Assembly: GCA_023014335.1 (NCBI GenBank)
Contig: JAECYW010000023.1
Span: 744,001 to 808,000 of the forward strand
DNA length: 64,000 nucleotides
Direction: 5' to 3'
Source of the DNA: Galerina marginata
Taxonomy: Eukaryota > Basidiomycota > Agaricomycetes > Agaricales > Galerinaceae
Positions 32,683-43,823 of this stretch are shown in pieces. The notes under the pieces are model-generated. The model saw nothing but the letters and a program-made list of their open reading frames with translations, did no database searches and had not been told where the DNA came from. The translations under genes and the position numbers were made by a program. How positions within the stretch are numbered: position 1 is the stretch's first letter; every line of letters begins with the position of its first letter.

Positions 32683-34752
32683 CTAAATCGGACGGGAATT
32701 TAGTGCGCTTGGTCGACTAGGGTGGCAAGTTCGAATGAACTGAACCACCACGAGTCTCAAGCCCGGGGCCCACGTCAAGGGAGCACATGGAGAGCCGTAA
32801 GGCTCCCCTCCCCCGGGAAATAATTACTGTCAGCTCAACCTCAGTCACCGGAACCTCTGGACGCAGATCTCAAACGACCTACAGGCAGCCGGAGAAGAGC
32901 AAGCGACCAGTCCACTCTAAGTAGGACCAGGTTACCCGAACTTCCCTGACGCAGATCTCGACCACTAGGCAGCCCAGAAAGCTGGTGACGTCGGACAAGC
33001 CAACCTTTAAACCGCAAAGACTAAGCCATTGAGTTTCCCAGACGCAGATCACAAATATCAGGATCCTTAGGCAGCCCAGGAAGAGTCAACAACGTTGCCA
33101 GAGCGGAATAGGTCATCAGAACTCCCAGACGCAGGTCGCGAGGACCCTTAGGCAGCCTGGAAAGAACTGGTGTTGACAAAGTCGAAGTCTCAAGCGACCC
33201 ATAGGCAGTTCGAGAAGAGATGGCGACCCAGCCCAAAGGACCAGGCCGCTCAACCATCCCTAACGCAGGTCCCGACCGTAGACGGCTCGGATAGTAATGA
33301 CGACGTCAACGATGCCAACCTTTAGTCCGAAGACTAGATAACCACAACCATAAAGCACAGCAGAATGAATAACCTAACCAACACTGAGCCAGTGATAGGA
33401 GAAAGAACGGAGAGAAAGGAGTGCACTGAATCTTTTGGGGACCCCAGCGGAAAACCAGGAGCGGCAGAGGGCAAGGCGGGTATGCACGATTTAGTGAGGT
33501 TGACAGTGGACGGCGAAGACGGGACTGCTCTGCCGCTCTGAGTGATGCCAATCGGAATTTCCACTCCAAAACGAGATTGGTAGGAAGACTCACCAAGGCG
33601 GAGTATGGTATGAAGCTGGGCTTGATCCAGGTAAGGCGGGTGGTGTCAACGCCTTAGCTTAGTGAATGTTCGTCGTCCAAAAAAATACTACAGCTTTTAC
33701 CGTTAGGTCAAATACAAAAGATGATGGCCAAGGATACGTACCTTGGCGGGGTCACCGGGGGGTGTTCGTCGAAGTTGTCGCGCTCACAGCGGGTTGGCGA
33801 TACCGCAGGCATGCGGCGGGCATCAGCAGATGAGAAATCGCCCGTGAATATCTGTAAATCGCCAACAGCGTTAGGCGGGATGAGGGCTAACGACTCGGGT
33901 GGGTGATGAACGAACCAAGGCAGTTGGGGTAAGGATGAATCGCTTAGCGATATAATATCATCACGCAGGCGGTATCGAGCGACGAGCAAAGGCGGAGATG
34001 AAGGCAAACTCAAAGACGAAGGTAGGAGATGCAAGTCAAGATGGGAAGAGACGAATGAAGAGGAGTCGAAGCCTTTATATATTTCCAGGATGTGGCTGAC
34101 CGTGCTATATTTAACTTTCGCGGGCGGGATATGACGCAGCTTGGGCTCAAACGATTTCGATCGAGTCCAAGCGATAAGCGATAAAGCTGTAAAGTGGTAA
34201 ACTAGTCCAAAACATGGTCGGACTCCGCGGCGTTTTTCAAATATAAGCAGAAGGTTGGCGTTTTGAGGACGCGCCGGTGTCACATGCCCAGCAGTACAGG
34301 GCACGTGCACGACAGTGTTAGGCGCCCGCCTTGCCGGTTCATTATTTACAGTACAAGCGAGTATAGCAGCTGAAAGCGCGGTTAAATCGAGTTTCCGGTA
34401 ATAGCTCAAGCTAGTAGGGATTTAATTAATTTTAGCCTGCACGAAGACCCAAGCGCTCGTCGATCATCTTCCGTTCCAGATTGGTTCCAAACAACTTGAA
34501 GTTAGTAAATCCAGACTTGTCCTAGGTACTGTACACCAACTGTACACTTTCCCGCCTCGTTCCGAACTAGTCAAATACATATAATTCTGTTGATAAGAAA
34601 ATGTGTTGACTAGAAGACCACCTAGGAGAGAAAATAAATAGGGTGATCATGCAGAAGTCAAATTTCTACTCAGGTACTCCTTCTTGGCTTTGAAAAAAAT
34701 TGGGCGTCCATCTGTTTCATAGCCACACAGCGCTGAACGGTAAGAACTAAGT
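32683..34752. repeat. Dispersed non-coding repeat, copy B
   Basis: Longer copy (about 2.07 kb) of the element at 30792-32563, in direct orientation and separated from it by only 120 bp. It has extra sequence at about 33620-33720 and 34430-34560. A 233-codon minus-strand open frame (34409-33708) crosses the TATA-like region; the matching part of copy A is not open, so it is not treated as a gene. Confidence 0.85.
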
Positions 34753-36994
34753 CTGTTGGCACATTCAACAAACCTCCGCAACTCCCCTGCAGCCATGTAT
34801 TTTCACTTGTGCAATTCAAGCAAAATTCGAGTTTCTTAAGGCTTGACTTCAAGTATCTCCAGTCTAAGCCACTCCTGACTCGGATAAGTGCAGAATGTCT
34901 AATTCCTCGCCCTCTCCAACGTCGACTCCTCAAGGACAAGGATAAGGAAATATTACTCTAGGTGCGGGCTGAGAGGTCCAGATGGGCCAAAATGTTACAT
35001 TTGGGGGCTTTCTTTGTCAAGTAGTACTCACACTCGTCCGTATCCCAGTGGAGGAGCTCGTTGTCCTCGTATTATAACCCAGCATCATGATTAGAGATTA
35101 GGATGGTTATTCACACCACCCCGGCCTTGGAGTTGCCAGTGGTTGTAGCAGTCTACCTTGAACTTGAAATGCAGCTGTGTTACTTATTCTTACTTGAAAG
35201 TCTATCACGATCTACTTTGTCATTTCATAATGAAAGGGACATTTGGGCTGGGCTATTTAGAGGGAGGGTGAGCGTTCTAAATCTGGGCCTGTTCCTGGTT
35301 GTGGGCGATGCAAGGTTCAAGAACGTTCAAGCTTCAAGGTGTATGCTGCATATACGTGCATGCACGTTCGAATTCCATTCCAATTAAAAGGATTCGGAAC
35401 ATCGTTTGTTTTTGTTGTCCCCCGTTCGCCAAGTTAATTTTAATTCTGGTCGGACTCGGACGCCACTCTCGACATGGTTCTTGGTCGCTGATCTCAGCGC
35501 CGAAAGGTACCATATACATATATACTAATACGGTTGCTTGTACTTCGTTCATTATGGTTTTATTTAATTGCGAGACCCTTTCATTCCATTCTCGTCACGC
35601 CATCGCTGGTATGATTGCGTTTTCCTGTGTGTACGTGGATAGTGCAGCGTGCCACTGCCGTAAGGTACATACCTGACCATTGCCAAACCATGCTTGCCCA
35701 AAATGAAATGATGGAGAGCATACACCGAGCATACTGAATCTATTTTTGGCTGTTTCCGCGTTCACCTCCGTGGGCACCGAGACAACGCGGATCCAGGCTG
35801 GACGGTATCGTTATGATAAGCGCATCGTTATGGACGTAATTATCAGCGAAGGAGCTGCTGGCGAGGTAACAGGGGAGGCAATGAAGCCAATGGACGATTG
35901 TTAATTCCGCCACACTTTGGCGAGCGAAGCCATGGGACGTCTTTAGGTTGAGCATCAGAAGTTAGGAGAGAGCACATATCAGCCTCGAGGCTTGGTCGTG
36001 AGCAGAGCACTGGGATTATATATACTTCGCCAAGCCCGAGAGTCAGTGGGATCTTCACAAGGCTGACACTGACAGCTGCAGATAGTTAGTTAGTTAGTCG
36101 ACATAAATCCCCAGAGCTGTCGGAATATACAGTGCGCTGTGTGGAGCGTGAAAGCCTTGAAGCTTCTGATATCGTGATGAGTGGGCCATGCAGACGAATG
36201 ATGCCATTGCTAGTGCCGCAGCCTGAGCGTCCGAGTCTGCTTTTAGATACCGCGTAGCCAGGTACTAGTAACCAACGGAGCCGAAAACCTGCGAACCTCC
36301 AGTCCAAGGGAAACCCAAGCCATCGACGTTGAGTAGGAATTAAGACGTACTTCTGAGAGCCGGAGGCATAGTAGGGATTTGAGAGGCGGAGATCGCTGCA
36401 CAAGGTGGATTGGCGGTGCGAGATGGCGTGATGTCGCCTTGTCGAAAGATATGCAGACCCATGCTGCAGATAGCGAACGGAGGCAGACTGGCCCTCATGG
36501 ATCCCGCCTCAGGTGCATCACAGCCTCAGTAGAGACTAAGTATCTGGTGAAATATCGAATAATTGAGCACGAAAGACGATATCGGCGCGCACGTTCTGAT
36601 ACAGTTTAGCACGCTGAGCGTGAGAACCCGGCCAAAACCAATTTGGCGCATTCCCGCGATATATTTTTTTTTCGCGGGTATTCTTCCAAGTGGGCCAATC
36701 AAAAATAATTTCGTCCGTCAGACGGTGTGGACGATTGCTCGCCGAACGAAATCTGTTCTCCAGTTCAACACCCATCCACTGCCCGTCGCCGCCTTCAACG
36801 ACGCCGACGCTGCTCTGCTGCCCCTAGACGCATTTGCTGTCCCGCGGCGCACTAGCTGTCCTGGTCTGAATCGTTTGACACTGTACGTGACCCTTCTCTC
36901 TCCTTCCTTCTTCTCCCGTCCTTCTCCTCTCCTCTCCTTTCCCCCTATACCCCCGAGTCTCAACCACAAACTAACGCACGCACACCCACAGCGT
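34753..36994. other. 2.2-kb intergenic region without a recognisable gene
   Basis: Short open frames on both strands lack family motifs and intron signals. A GTTAGTTAGTTAGT microrepeat lies near 36086. The last several hundred bases, C/T-rich from about 36880, look like the promoter and 5' leader of the transporter gene, perhaps with a leader intron ending at CACAG just before the ATG at 36995. Confidence 0.45.
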
Positions 36995-39121
36995 ATGGCC
37001 ATTGCCCCACCAAGAGTCTCATCAGCCCCCGACGTCGTGACAAACCCCCGCGTCACCAACACGATTACCAACAACTCCTCCAGCCGGCGGCCCTCCAGCG
37101 ACATGCACCACCGCCCCCCGCCCACCGTGCGCTCTGCGGGCTCGCTCGCACCCAGCACCGTGTCCAGCCGCGCACCCACTCCGCGCCATTCACCCCTCCT
37201 GCCCCCGGCGTCCCTCAGCGCTACGTATCTCGACAAGTTCGACGGCCAGCTTCTGCATCATCAGCAGCAACAGCAACAGCTGCATATCCTCCAGTTGCAG
37301 CAGCAACAGCAGCAGCCGACGATATGTGGGCTCCCTTTGAAATACGTTTCGTGAGTCCCCCCCTTTTCTTGACGTGTTGGTTGAAAATCCCGATATTCGC
37401 TTCGCTTCACCCCTTTCTTTTCTTTCCAAAAAAAAATGAACTAACCCTATCCCTACAGACTCGTCACCCTCGCCGTCCAAAACGCCGCGCTCTCAATAGT
37501 GATGCACTACTCGCGCGTCTCAATACCCCCCGCCCTCGCCTACTCCCCCGCCTCCGCCGTCCTCCTCAACGAGCTCCTCAAGGGGTCCATCTCCTTCATC
37601 ATCGCCCTCTTCCGCTCGCCCCTCCTCCAGCACCCCCACCAGGCAAACACCCACTACCCCCTCACCCGCCGCAAGCCCGTCAGCACGCCCCTCCTCTACG
37701 TGCACGCCTTCACCGACCTCTGCGGCGAGGTCTTCAGCCCCGACTGCTGGAAGCTCTCCATCCCCGCTATCCTCTACGTCGTCCAGAACTCGCTCCAGTT
37801 TGTCGCTATCAGCAACCTCCCCGTCGCGTCCTTCCAGGTCACGTATCAGATGAAGATCCTCACCACCGCGGCGTTCTCTATGGTTCTCCTGAGGAAGAAG
37901 CTGAGCAGCGTCAAGTGGCTCTCCTTGTTTTTCTTGGCGATCGGCGTGGGCATTGTGCAGATCCAGAACGCGGCGGGTGACTCGGGCGGCGGACATATCG
38001 TCAGCAAGGCGGCTGCCACCGCGGTGGGCAGTGCCCACGAGTTCCATGTGCATGTTATGAACCCGCTCAAGGGTTTCGGCGCCGTCACCGCCGCGTGCTT
38101 CACCTCGGGCCTCGCGGGGGTGTATTTTGAGATGGTGCTCAAAGGATCCAAAGCCGACCTGTGGGTGCGCAACGTGCAGCTGTCCCTCTTCTCCTTGATC
38201 CCAGCGCTCCTGCCTATCCTGTACGCCTCCCCGCCGCCCAACTCGCAGGGTTTCCTGCTGGACATGTTCCGCAACTTTGGGTGGTGGGCCTGGGCGACGG
38301 TCGCGATCCAGGTGTTCGGCGGGCTGGTAACAGCCGTCGTCATCAAATACTCGGACAACATCCTCAAGGGGTTCGCCACGTCGCTCTCTATCGTGCTCAG
38401 CTTCCTCGCGTCTGTCGCGTTGTTTGATTTCCATATAACCCCGTCGTTCGTCATCGGGGCGTCCACCGTACTCGGCGCGACGTGGATGTACAACCAGCCC
38501 GCCTCGCCCTCGTCGGCATCATCGGCCCTCCCAACATCCGCCACACCCGTCCCGGCGTCCTCCGCCTCCTCAGGCGGCTCGTCCCCGATCATCGGCATCG
38601 CGAGCAGCAAGGAAAAGCCATTCGCGATTGTGCTGAACGACGCGTCCCCGCCGTCGAGCGGCAAGTCGTCGCCGTCGTCGTCACCTTACTACCCTGGCAC
38701 GCCGATCAACGCGGGCTCGGACGGCTCGGGGTCGGTGTTGGGCCTTGGGGTGGGGTCGTTTATGAGGCGCAAGTCGGGGGGGTTTGGCGGGGCGGGGAGC
38801 AGTCGGAATAGCAGCACTACGAGCTTGAGTGCGTTGGTGGGCGCTGCGGCGGGTGGCGCTGTCGGAGTCGGTGGCCCTGGGAGCGGAACGACGGGTGGGA
38901 TCGGGAGCGGGAGTGGGAGTGGGAGAGGCGAGCTTGGGCTGGCGGAGAGCGGCGAGCTGGTGCCGTATCCGCAACGGCCGTCTGTGGATGGGGGCGAGGC
39001 GCTGTATATTACGCCGTTCTCGTCGAGGCCGCCGTCGAGGATGCCGTCGCGTGCGCCTAGCCCTAGTCCGCGGGGATTGGGGAGTGTGCGGATGGCGGGG
39101 GAGCGGTCGGCGACGTCATGA
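36995..39121 (+). CDS. Nucleotide-sugar transporter (UDP-galactose type)
   Basis: Exons 36995-37350 and 37459-39121 give 672 residues. The core at about residues 115-470 matches the SLC35A/nucleotide-sugar transporter family: LAVQNAALSIVMHYSR, LLNELLKGSISF, YVVQNSLQFVAISNLPVAS, QVTYQMKILTTAAFS, TSGLAGVYFEMVLK, GGLVTAVVIKYSDNILKGFA and ATWMYN. It has about ten hydrophobic helices. Such carriers exchange cytosolic UDP-sugar for luminal UMP in the Golgi. Exact substrate cannot be read from sequence; UDP-galactose is the closest type. Unusual are a 110-residue disordered N-terminus with two six-Gln runs (residues 90-95 and 102-107) and about 200 residues of Ser/Gly/Pro-rich C-terminus. Core transporters are usually 320-420 residues. 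GC content is high; large antisense frames are shadows. Confidence 0.9.
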
Positions 39122-41216
39122 TTTGGGTGAATTGTGACTGATGTGGGTCGGGGGTGTGATTTGGTGCGATGCGATGTGGTTGATGCGATGTGGTTGATGA
39201 GTGGATGGGTGGATGGGTGAAGGTGTTGTTGGGTTTGGGTTGGGTAGGGTAGGATGCGATGGAAGAGAGGGCAAGGCGCAGGAAGGACAACAACTGGACT
39301 GGAAGCAGGGAAGAACGAAAAACGACACGAAAAGAGGGAGGACAGGTTTTATTCTATGACGAACACGATGCGCTATTGCCATGATGCAATCCGAGTCTTG
39401 GGCACGAGGTACAAGGATGGGGCAGGTGGCCTGGCTCGATGGAGCGCACTGGGGCGTGCAGGCGTCTGTTCTTGACAGCCCATCCACTTCAAGGCTCAAG
39501 GCGGGACGGACGGACGGAGGAGCGGACCTGTGCCGGAGGAGGTCGGTTCTGTTCTATTCTTGCCTTCTTGCCACTTGGGCGATGGAGTTGCGCCTGCTCT
39601 TGCCATTCAATTCGCCACCCCCCACCGCTGCTGCTGCTGCCGACAGCGTCCACGTCGTTTTGTGTGTTTGGAAATCAATATCGCCCCCCTCTCCTTCTCC
39701 GATTCCTGGTCTAGTCGTATATTTCCTCGTAATACCTTCTCCTTCCTGGCCCGCCATCCTTCTCCTTATCGCAGCTCTCTGCCCGACTCTGCTTTCACCG
39801 CCTTCAAATTCATCCCAAGTCGCATTCCATCCTCCTTCCATTAATCATCACTCGTCCACCCGTCATTCGCTTCCCACCTCTTACATTCATCGCTCACTAC
39901 TTGTCCTATATCCGCCTTCCTCTCTTGTCTCGTTATGTTCACGCCCATGCCCCCGTTCCATGTCGTTCCATGTTCACTTCATGCTCCGCTCAAGTTCAAC
40001 CTCACGTCCATCTCATATGCCTATTTCAACACCCAAATTACAATATCGGCCGCAGGACACGACATGACCCCCTCTTCCTCTCCTCTTCCTCTTACTCCTA
40101 GGCTTCTATATCTTCTTTATTCCGTATTTCCTTTTTCTCTTTTTTGGTTATTTTCATGACTTTTTTTGGAGACGATTTTATTTTTACGCAAATGACACTT
40201 CTCCCTTCTCGCCATATCCGTTCATACATGCCACTCCACCCACCCCGACCGACCGACCGACCAACACCCTTCATTCCGTTTGCGTTCTCAACAGGCATCG
40301 GACTTTCATGCATTGACTTGACTTGACTACCCCATTACAACAACCGACCGTTTTATTTACCATTACAGCCCACCCCTATTTTCCTGCTTGCTTGCTTGGT
40401 TTTTGTCCTTTGTCTTTACATTACATTACCTTACCTTACCTCGCCTACACCTTTTTTCGTCGTCCCCCGTTCCACCCACCTGCACCCTCAACGCCACCTA
40501 CAAAAAAACTGGGTCTTCCTTCCTCTTCCTGTTCCTCGTACCCACCCCCTTGCCTCCTTGCCTTACCTTTTTGCCGAATTACAAGTACCTTTACGACCCC
40601 TACAAGTACCGCCCCCGCCTCCCTGCCTGCCTACTTACTTGCTCGCATACATACAGCTTGACTATGATTCCTCGAAAGAACCCTTGACATCCCCATTCTC
40701 ATTCTCGTTCTCGTTCTCATACCACCATTCCCATTCCTTTGTCTGTCTTTCTTTTTTTTTCCCGCTCTTCCAATCTTTTTCTCGTACAAAATTTACCGTT
40801 ACATGTTCAGTTTACAGCTTTTTACATACAGTCGTCCACAACTTCAATTCGATACCCCGCAGCGTTTCTGATATTCCCCATTCGTCTGTTTAAAATTTAA
40901 AATTCTTCAATGTTCGATATTCAATTCAAGGATCCCTGCCCGACTCGGAAATGGAATAAAATATCCTGTTTCTCTACAGTGTGTGTGTTAGCTCGGGTCT
41001 GGTGTTTACTAGCCCGTGGTTTTAAGCTTCTGGTTGTTCGCATTCGCGTTTGTCTGTTCGTCATTCTCGAATCGTGGATCTACTCGAGTATTTCTTACAC
41101 ACTTGATGTTTACGAGTCCTATTTATAGTGCTCATTCTTTTACCACCGTCGAATCCCTGGTTTGACTTTCTTCCTTTCCAACCCAAACCACCCTTCCGAA
41201 CGTGAGGACTTGGCGC
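39122..41216. other. 2.1-kb C/T-rich intergenic region
   Basis: From about 39590 to 40900 the plus strand is strongly pyrimidine-rich with TTCC/CCTT and microrepeats (CCGACCGACCGACC near 40250; CATTACATTACCTTACCTTACC near 40420; TTCTCGTTCTCGTTCTC near 40700). A GCGATGTGGTTGAT unit is repeated near 39170-39200. No coding frame shows a family motif. It could be a long 3' UTR of the transporter gene or an unannotated non-coding transcript. Confidence 0.4.
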
Positions 41217-41996
41217 ATGTTTAACGAAGCCCCCTATTCAAAACCCCAACTCAATTCACTACTTGGAAGGCGTATCCAAGTGGTAGGCCATGCAGGTGCT
41301 GGAAAGGTCTGCCGTTCATTGACACTTGCCTTTCGAATGAAACTAAGTAATAGTTCTGTGTCAGTCCGTATTTTCCGAGAAGCTTGCCGCGGCAATCCAG
41401 GTATGTTCTGCTATACTACCACCCTTGTACACAATACTTAGCATTGCAAATTTAAGCGCCTGTAGTACACTTGGATCCAATTTTTTGGAGCAAGGATTGG
41501 GTTAGTACGCCTGTCGAGAAGGTAAGAGCCTAAATTTGTATGGTTAACTTGAACATTGCTTGCTGAACCTCCGCAGGCGCAGGAGATTGATTGTTCGTGA
41601 ACATGTTAAAAAACCAGACTGGGTTGTCGACGGAAATCAGTGGGTGCCGCTGAAGCACATAACATACCCACTTGCGACAGATATAATTTGTACGTTTTCT
41701 TGTCCGTGGAACAATCTTTAATTGAATGGTAGCCTCATCTAGGGGTTGATCCACCTTTTCATGTGTGGATATATCGACTTTTTTCAAGAGCCATTCAAAA
41801 GGCCTGGTCCGAGTCGGGGTCATTCTACAAAGATTTCCTAAATCCCAAGACAAGTATTATCGTGCTCGCTTTTCAGCGTCGGGAAAAGAAGTCACGTAAT
41901 TGGGCTAAGATGTTGGAATGTGATTCGAGGTGGCAAAGGGTGACTGATACTAGCGCATTCTTGCGGTCAATTGACGATTATGACAAGGGAGAATGA
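41217..41996 (+). pseudogene. P-loop kinase-like (adenylate-kinase fold) gene, probably decaying
   Basis: Exons 41217-41400, 41466-41521, about 41577-41689 and 41743-41996 spell a protein with RRIQVVGHAGAGKV (Walker A at residues 24-30), VHLDPIFWSKDWVSTPVEK, VKKPDWVVDGNQW, HITYPLATDIIWVDPPFHVW and a helical C-terminus. This pattern belongs to small P-loop NTPases related to adenylate kinase and FlaR that are common in fungi. Two faults are visible: the residue after the Walker A lysine is Val instead of Ser/Thr, and exon 2 ends in phase 0 while every nearby acceptor for exon 3 needs two carried bases, so the frame breaks once. The lid region between KAWSES and FYKDF also looks short. A wrong exon call or sequencing error cannot be excluded. 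Confidence 0.55.
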
Positions 41997-42083
41997 CTCC
42001 GTTAGTCCCATTTTTATGTCATGTTAACAGGATGTACATGCAATCATTAAAAAAGTGCTGAATAATGCAGGATGTAAACCTAC

Positions 42084-42720
42084 TTATACGCTTGTCAATT
42101 GTCCCCAGCACATTGTCCAACTTTCCACTGAGCCGACCACTCTCCAGGCAATGTTCACGTAGAGTATCAACATCACAGTGTAAGTAAATGATCCAAGAGG
42201 GAACAGTAAACTATTTCCCATCAATAGGCCTTCTGAGAGGGGCCATAGGAGAAGTTTTGTCATAAAACCGACATGGTAAGGGAGACCCCTGCAGATTGAA
42301 TTGGAAAAATCGGACTGCGAAGATGGCAGAATGAACCGGCCGTTGTAATCGAAGGTGAATATTGAGCCTGTTTGCAAAGTCATTTGTCCGGGATTTAATG
42401 CTTTCCAGCGTAATCTGGCTTACTGGAACTGTGGATCGGAGGCGCTAATGGAAAGGGCGGTATTGTCCAGAAATGGGCTGACGTAGGGTAGATATTGAAT
42501 GTAATCGGACCAGGAAGTATGCTGGTGAGGGTCAGCGGCCTGTCTTCACAAAAGAAGTCTATTCACTTGGATTGTTCCAGGGATGAGGACCTTTGAGTCT
42601 GCAGCAACAGTCGATGAAACCGTGATTTTCTCAAAGCCTGTAAGACCCGCCTTGGAGGCGTATGAGAAATTTCTGGGCAAGCTGAGGAAGGCGAGGGTGT
42701 GGATTTAAGGACATCGTGTC
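42084..42720 (-). pseudogene. Relic of an unidentified gene
   Basis: Minus-strand stretches KAGLTGFEKITVSSTVAADS, SWSDYIQYLPYVSPFLDN, ALSISASDPQFQ, then a stop codon, then WKALNPGQMTLQTGSIFTFD and YNGRFILP look like consecutive parts of one secreted-type protein. The frame is the same on both sides of the TAA and no convincing intron removes it. I read it as a decayed gene; the family is not identified. Confidence 0.35.
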
Positions 42721-43823
42721 GGCCTGTTTGATTTCATTGTGATTGTGTAGTCCTGTGCGGGTAGTTGTGCCATGCTTCAAAGGTGTTCAATTACCTTGGT
42801 GTTTGGAAATCGCTGGTCATTTGAACACTATTGAACGCCTGACCAGCAGAGAGAGGGAACGGCTACGCATGGGACAATCCATGCTGCTTGCGAACTTTTC
42901 AGGCGGACGGGCGCGAATATGGCAATTCAACGGTTGTAGTTCCTTCTATTATCTCGTCTGGCCAAAGATGCGCAGGAGCTGTAACGACTGCTAGAACTGG
43001 GTGACCTTACGCGGAGGGCAGTGCTTGCTGATTGTAGGTCAAGGGCCAGGAGTACGCAAAATCAGACACTGATGTCATCTGGCAGCCTTCTCCCGTGCGA
43101 TGGACAATGAGAAGGAAAGACCGTTACAAGCCACATCTGGATAACGTGTTTCATTTTAGAAAGTGGTGTCGGTGTTTTGGATGGGCATAGTTAAACCAAT
43201 TCAGGGTTTCGCAATCTTACAAAAGAGTTTCAGCGTTCAAGAAAGGCTGGTTTATTATACACCAGTGAGGTCCTAGTACTGTCGGCTAGATTGGAGGACG
43301 TGCATGGACCTATCATACATTTAAATTCGGGAGTCTCTCGATAGGGACCAGTGAACTCACTGTATTGACGTCGAAAGGGATCCGACGAAATGTCCTTCGT
43401 CATAACGATGAGGCAAGGGTGACAAGTATGGGCTTTAATCGAACGTTAATTTCTTGCGCCAATACAGGGTCTGACTTTTCTGAGTAAAGATAGGAAAAGT
43501 CCCTTGAACATCGAGCTTGGTGGGGTGGCTCGACTTCGGGCTTTGGTCCAGCCTTACTCGCAAAGCTTCGAGCATGGCGGGTACTGAAGTAAAATTCATT
43601 ATTAATCGCACCTTCAGAGAACCGCAACTTAGCTCACCTCCCTCGTCGCCAGCTCCGACGAATGCAACATTTGGCCGGAATATTCTCGTGCTAGTACTGT
43701 AGTGACTGTCGGTTGGGTGATGACTGTAGCGGAGCGTGAGGCGCGGACCTGCCTGACTCAGCAAGACGCTGCCGCTTTTGGGACGGGAGTCAACTCGAAC
43801 ACGATCAGCTTTCTTTCTTGACC
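42721..43823. other. Upstream region of UPF1
   Basis: 1.1 kb without a recognisable gene. Minus-strand frames between 43400 and 44025 overlap the first UPF1 exon and are shadows. Confidence 0.45.

Noticed and set aside
30955..33290. Possible CRISPR-like array
   Set aside because: The periodic motifs are imperfect, spacers are themselves similar between units, and the whole block is duplicated; the organism is eukaryotic.
33708..34409. 233-codon minus-strand open frame in repeat copy B
   Set aside because: The matching part of copy A is interrupted, and the sequence looks like a promoter plus pyrimidine-rich leader rather than a protein.
37520..38664. Two long minus-strand open frames (304 and 272 codons) over the nucleotide-sugar transporter
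   Set aside because: They lie antisense to a clear transporter exon with high GC, are very rich in Asp/Glu/Arg or Pro/Ala, and show no family motif; they are shadow frames of GC-rich codons.
40144..40893. Several overlapping plus-strand frames of 60-165 codons
   Set aside because: They come from C/T-rich low-complexity sequence, overlap in all three frames and show no domain.
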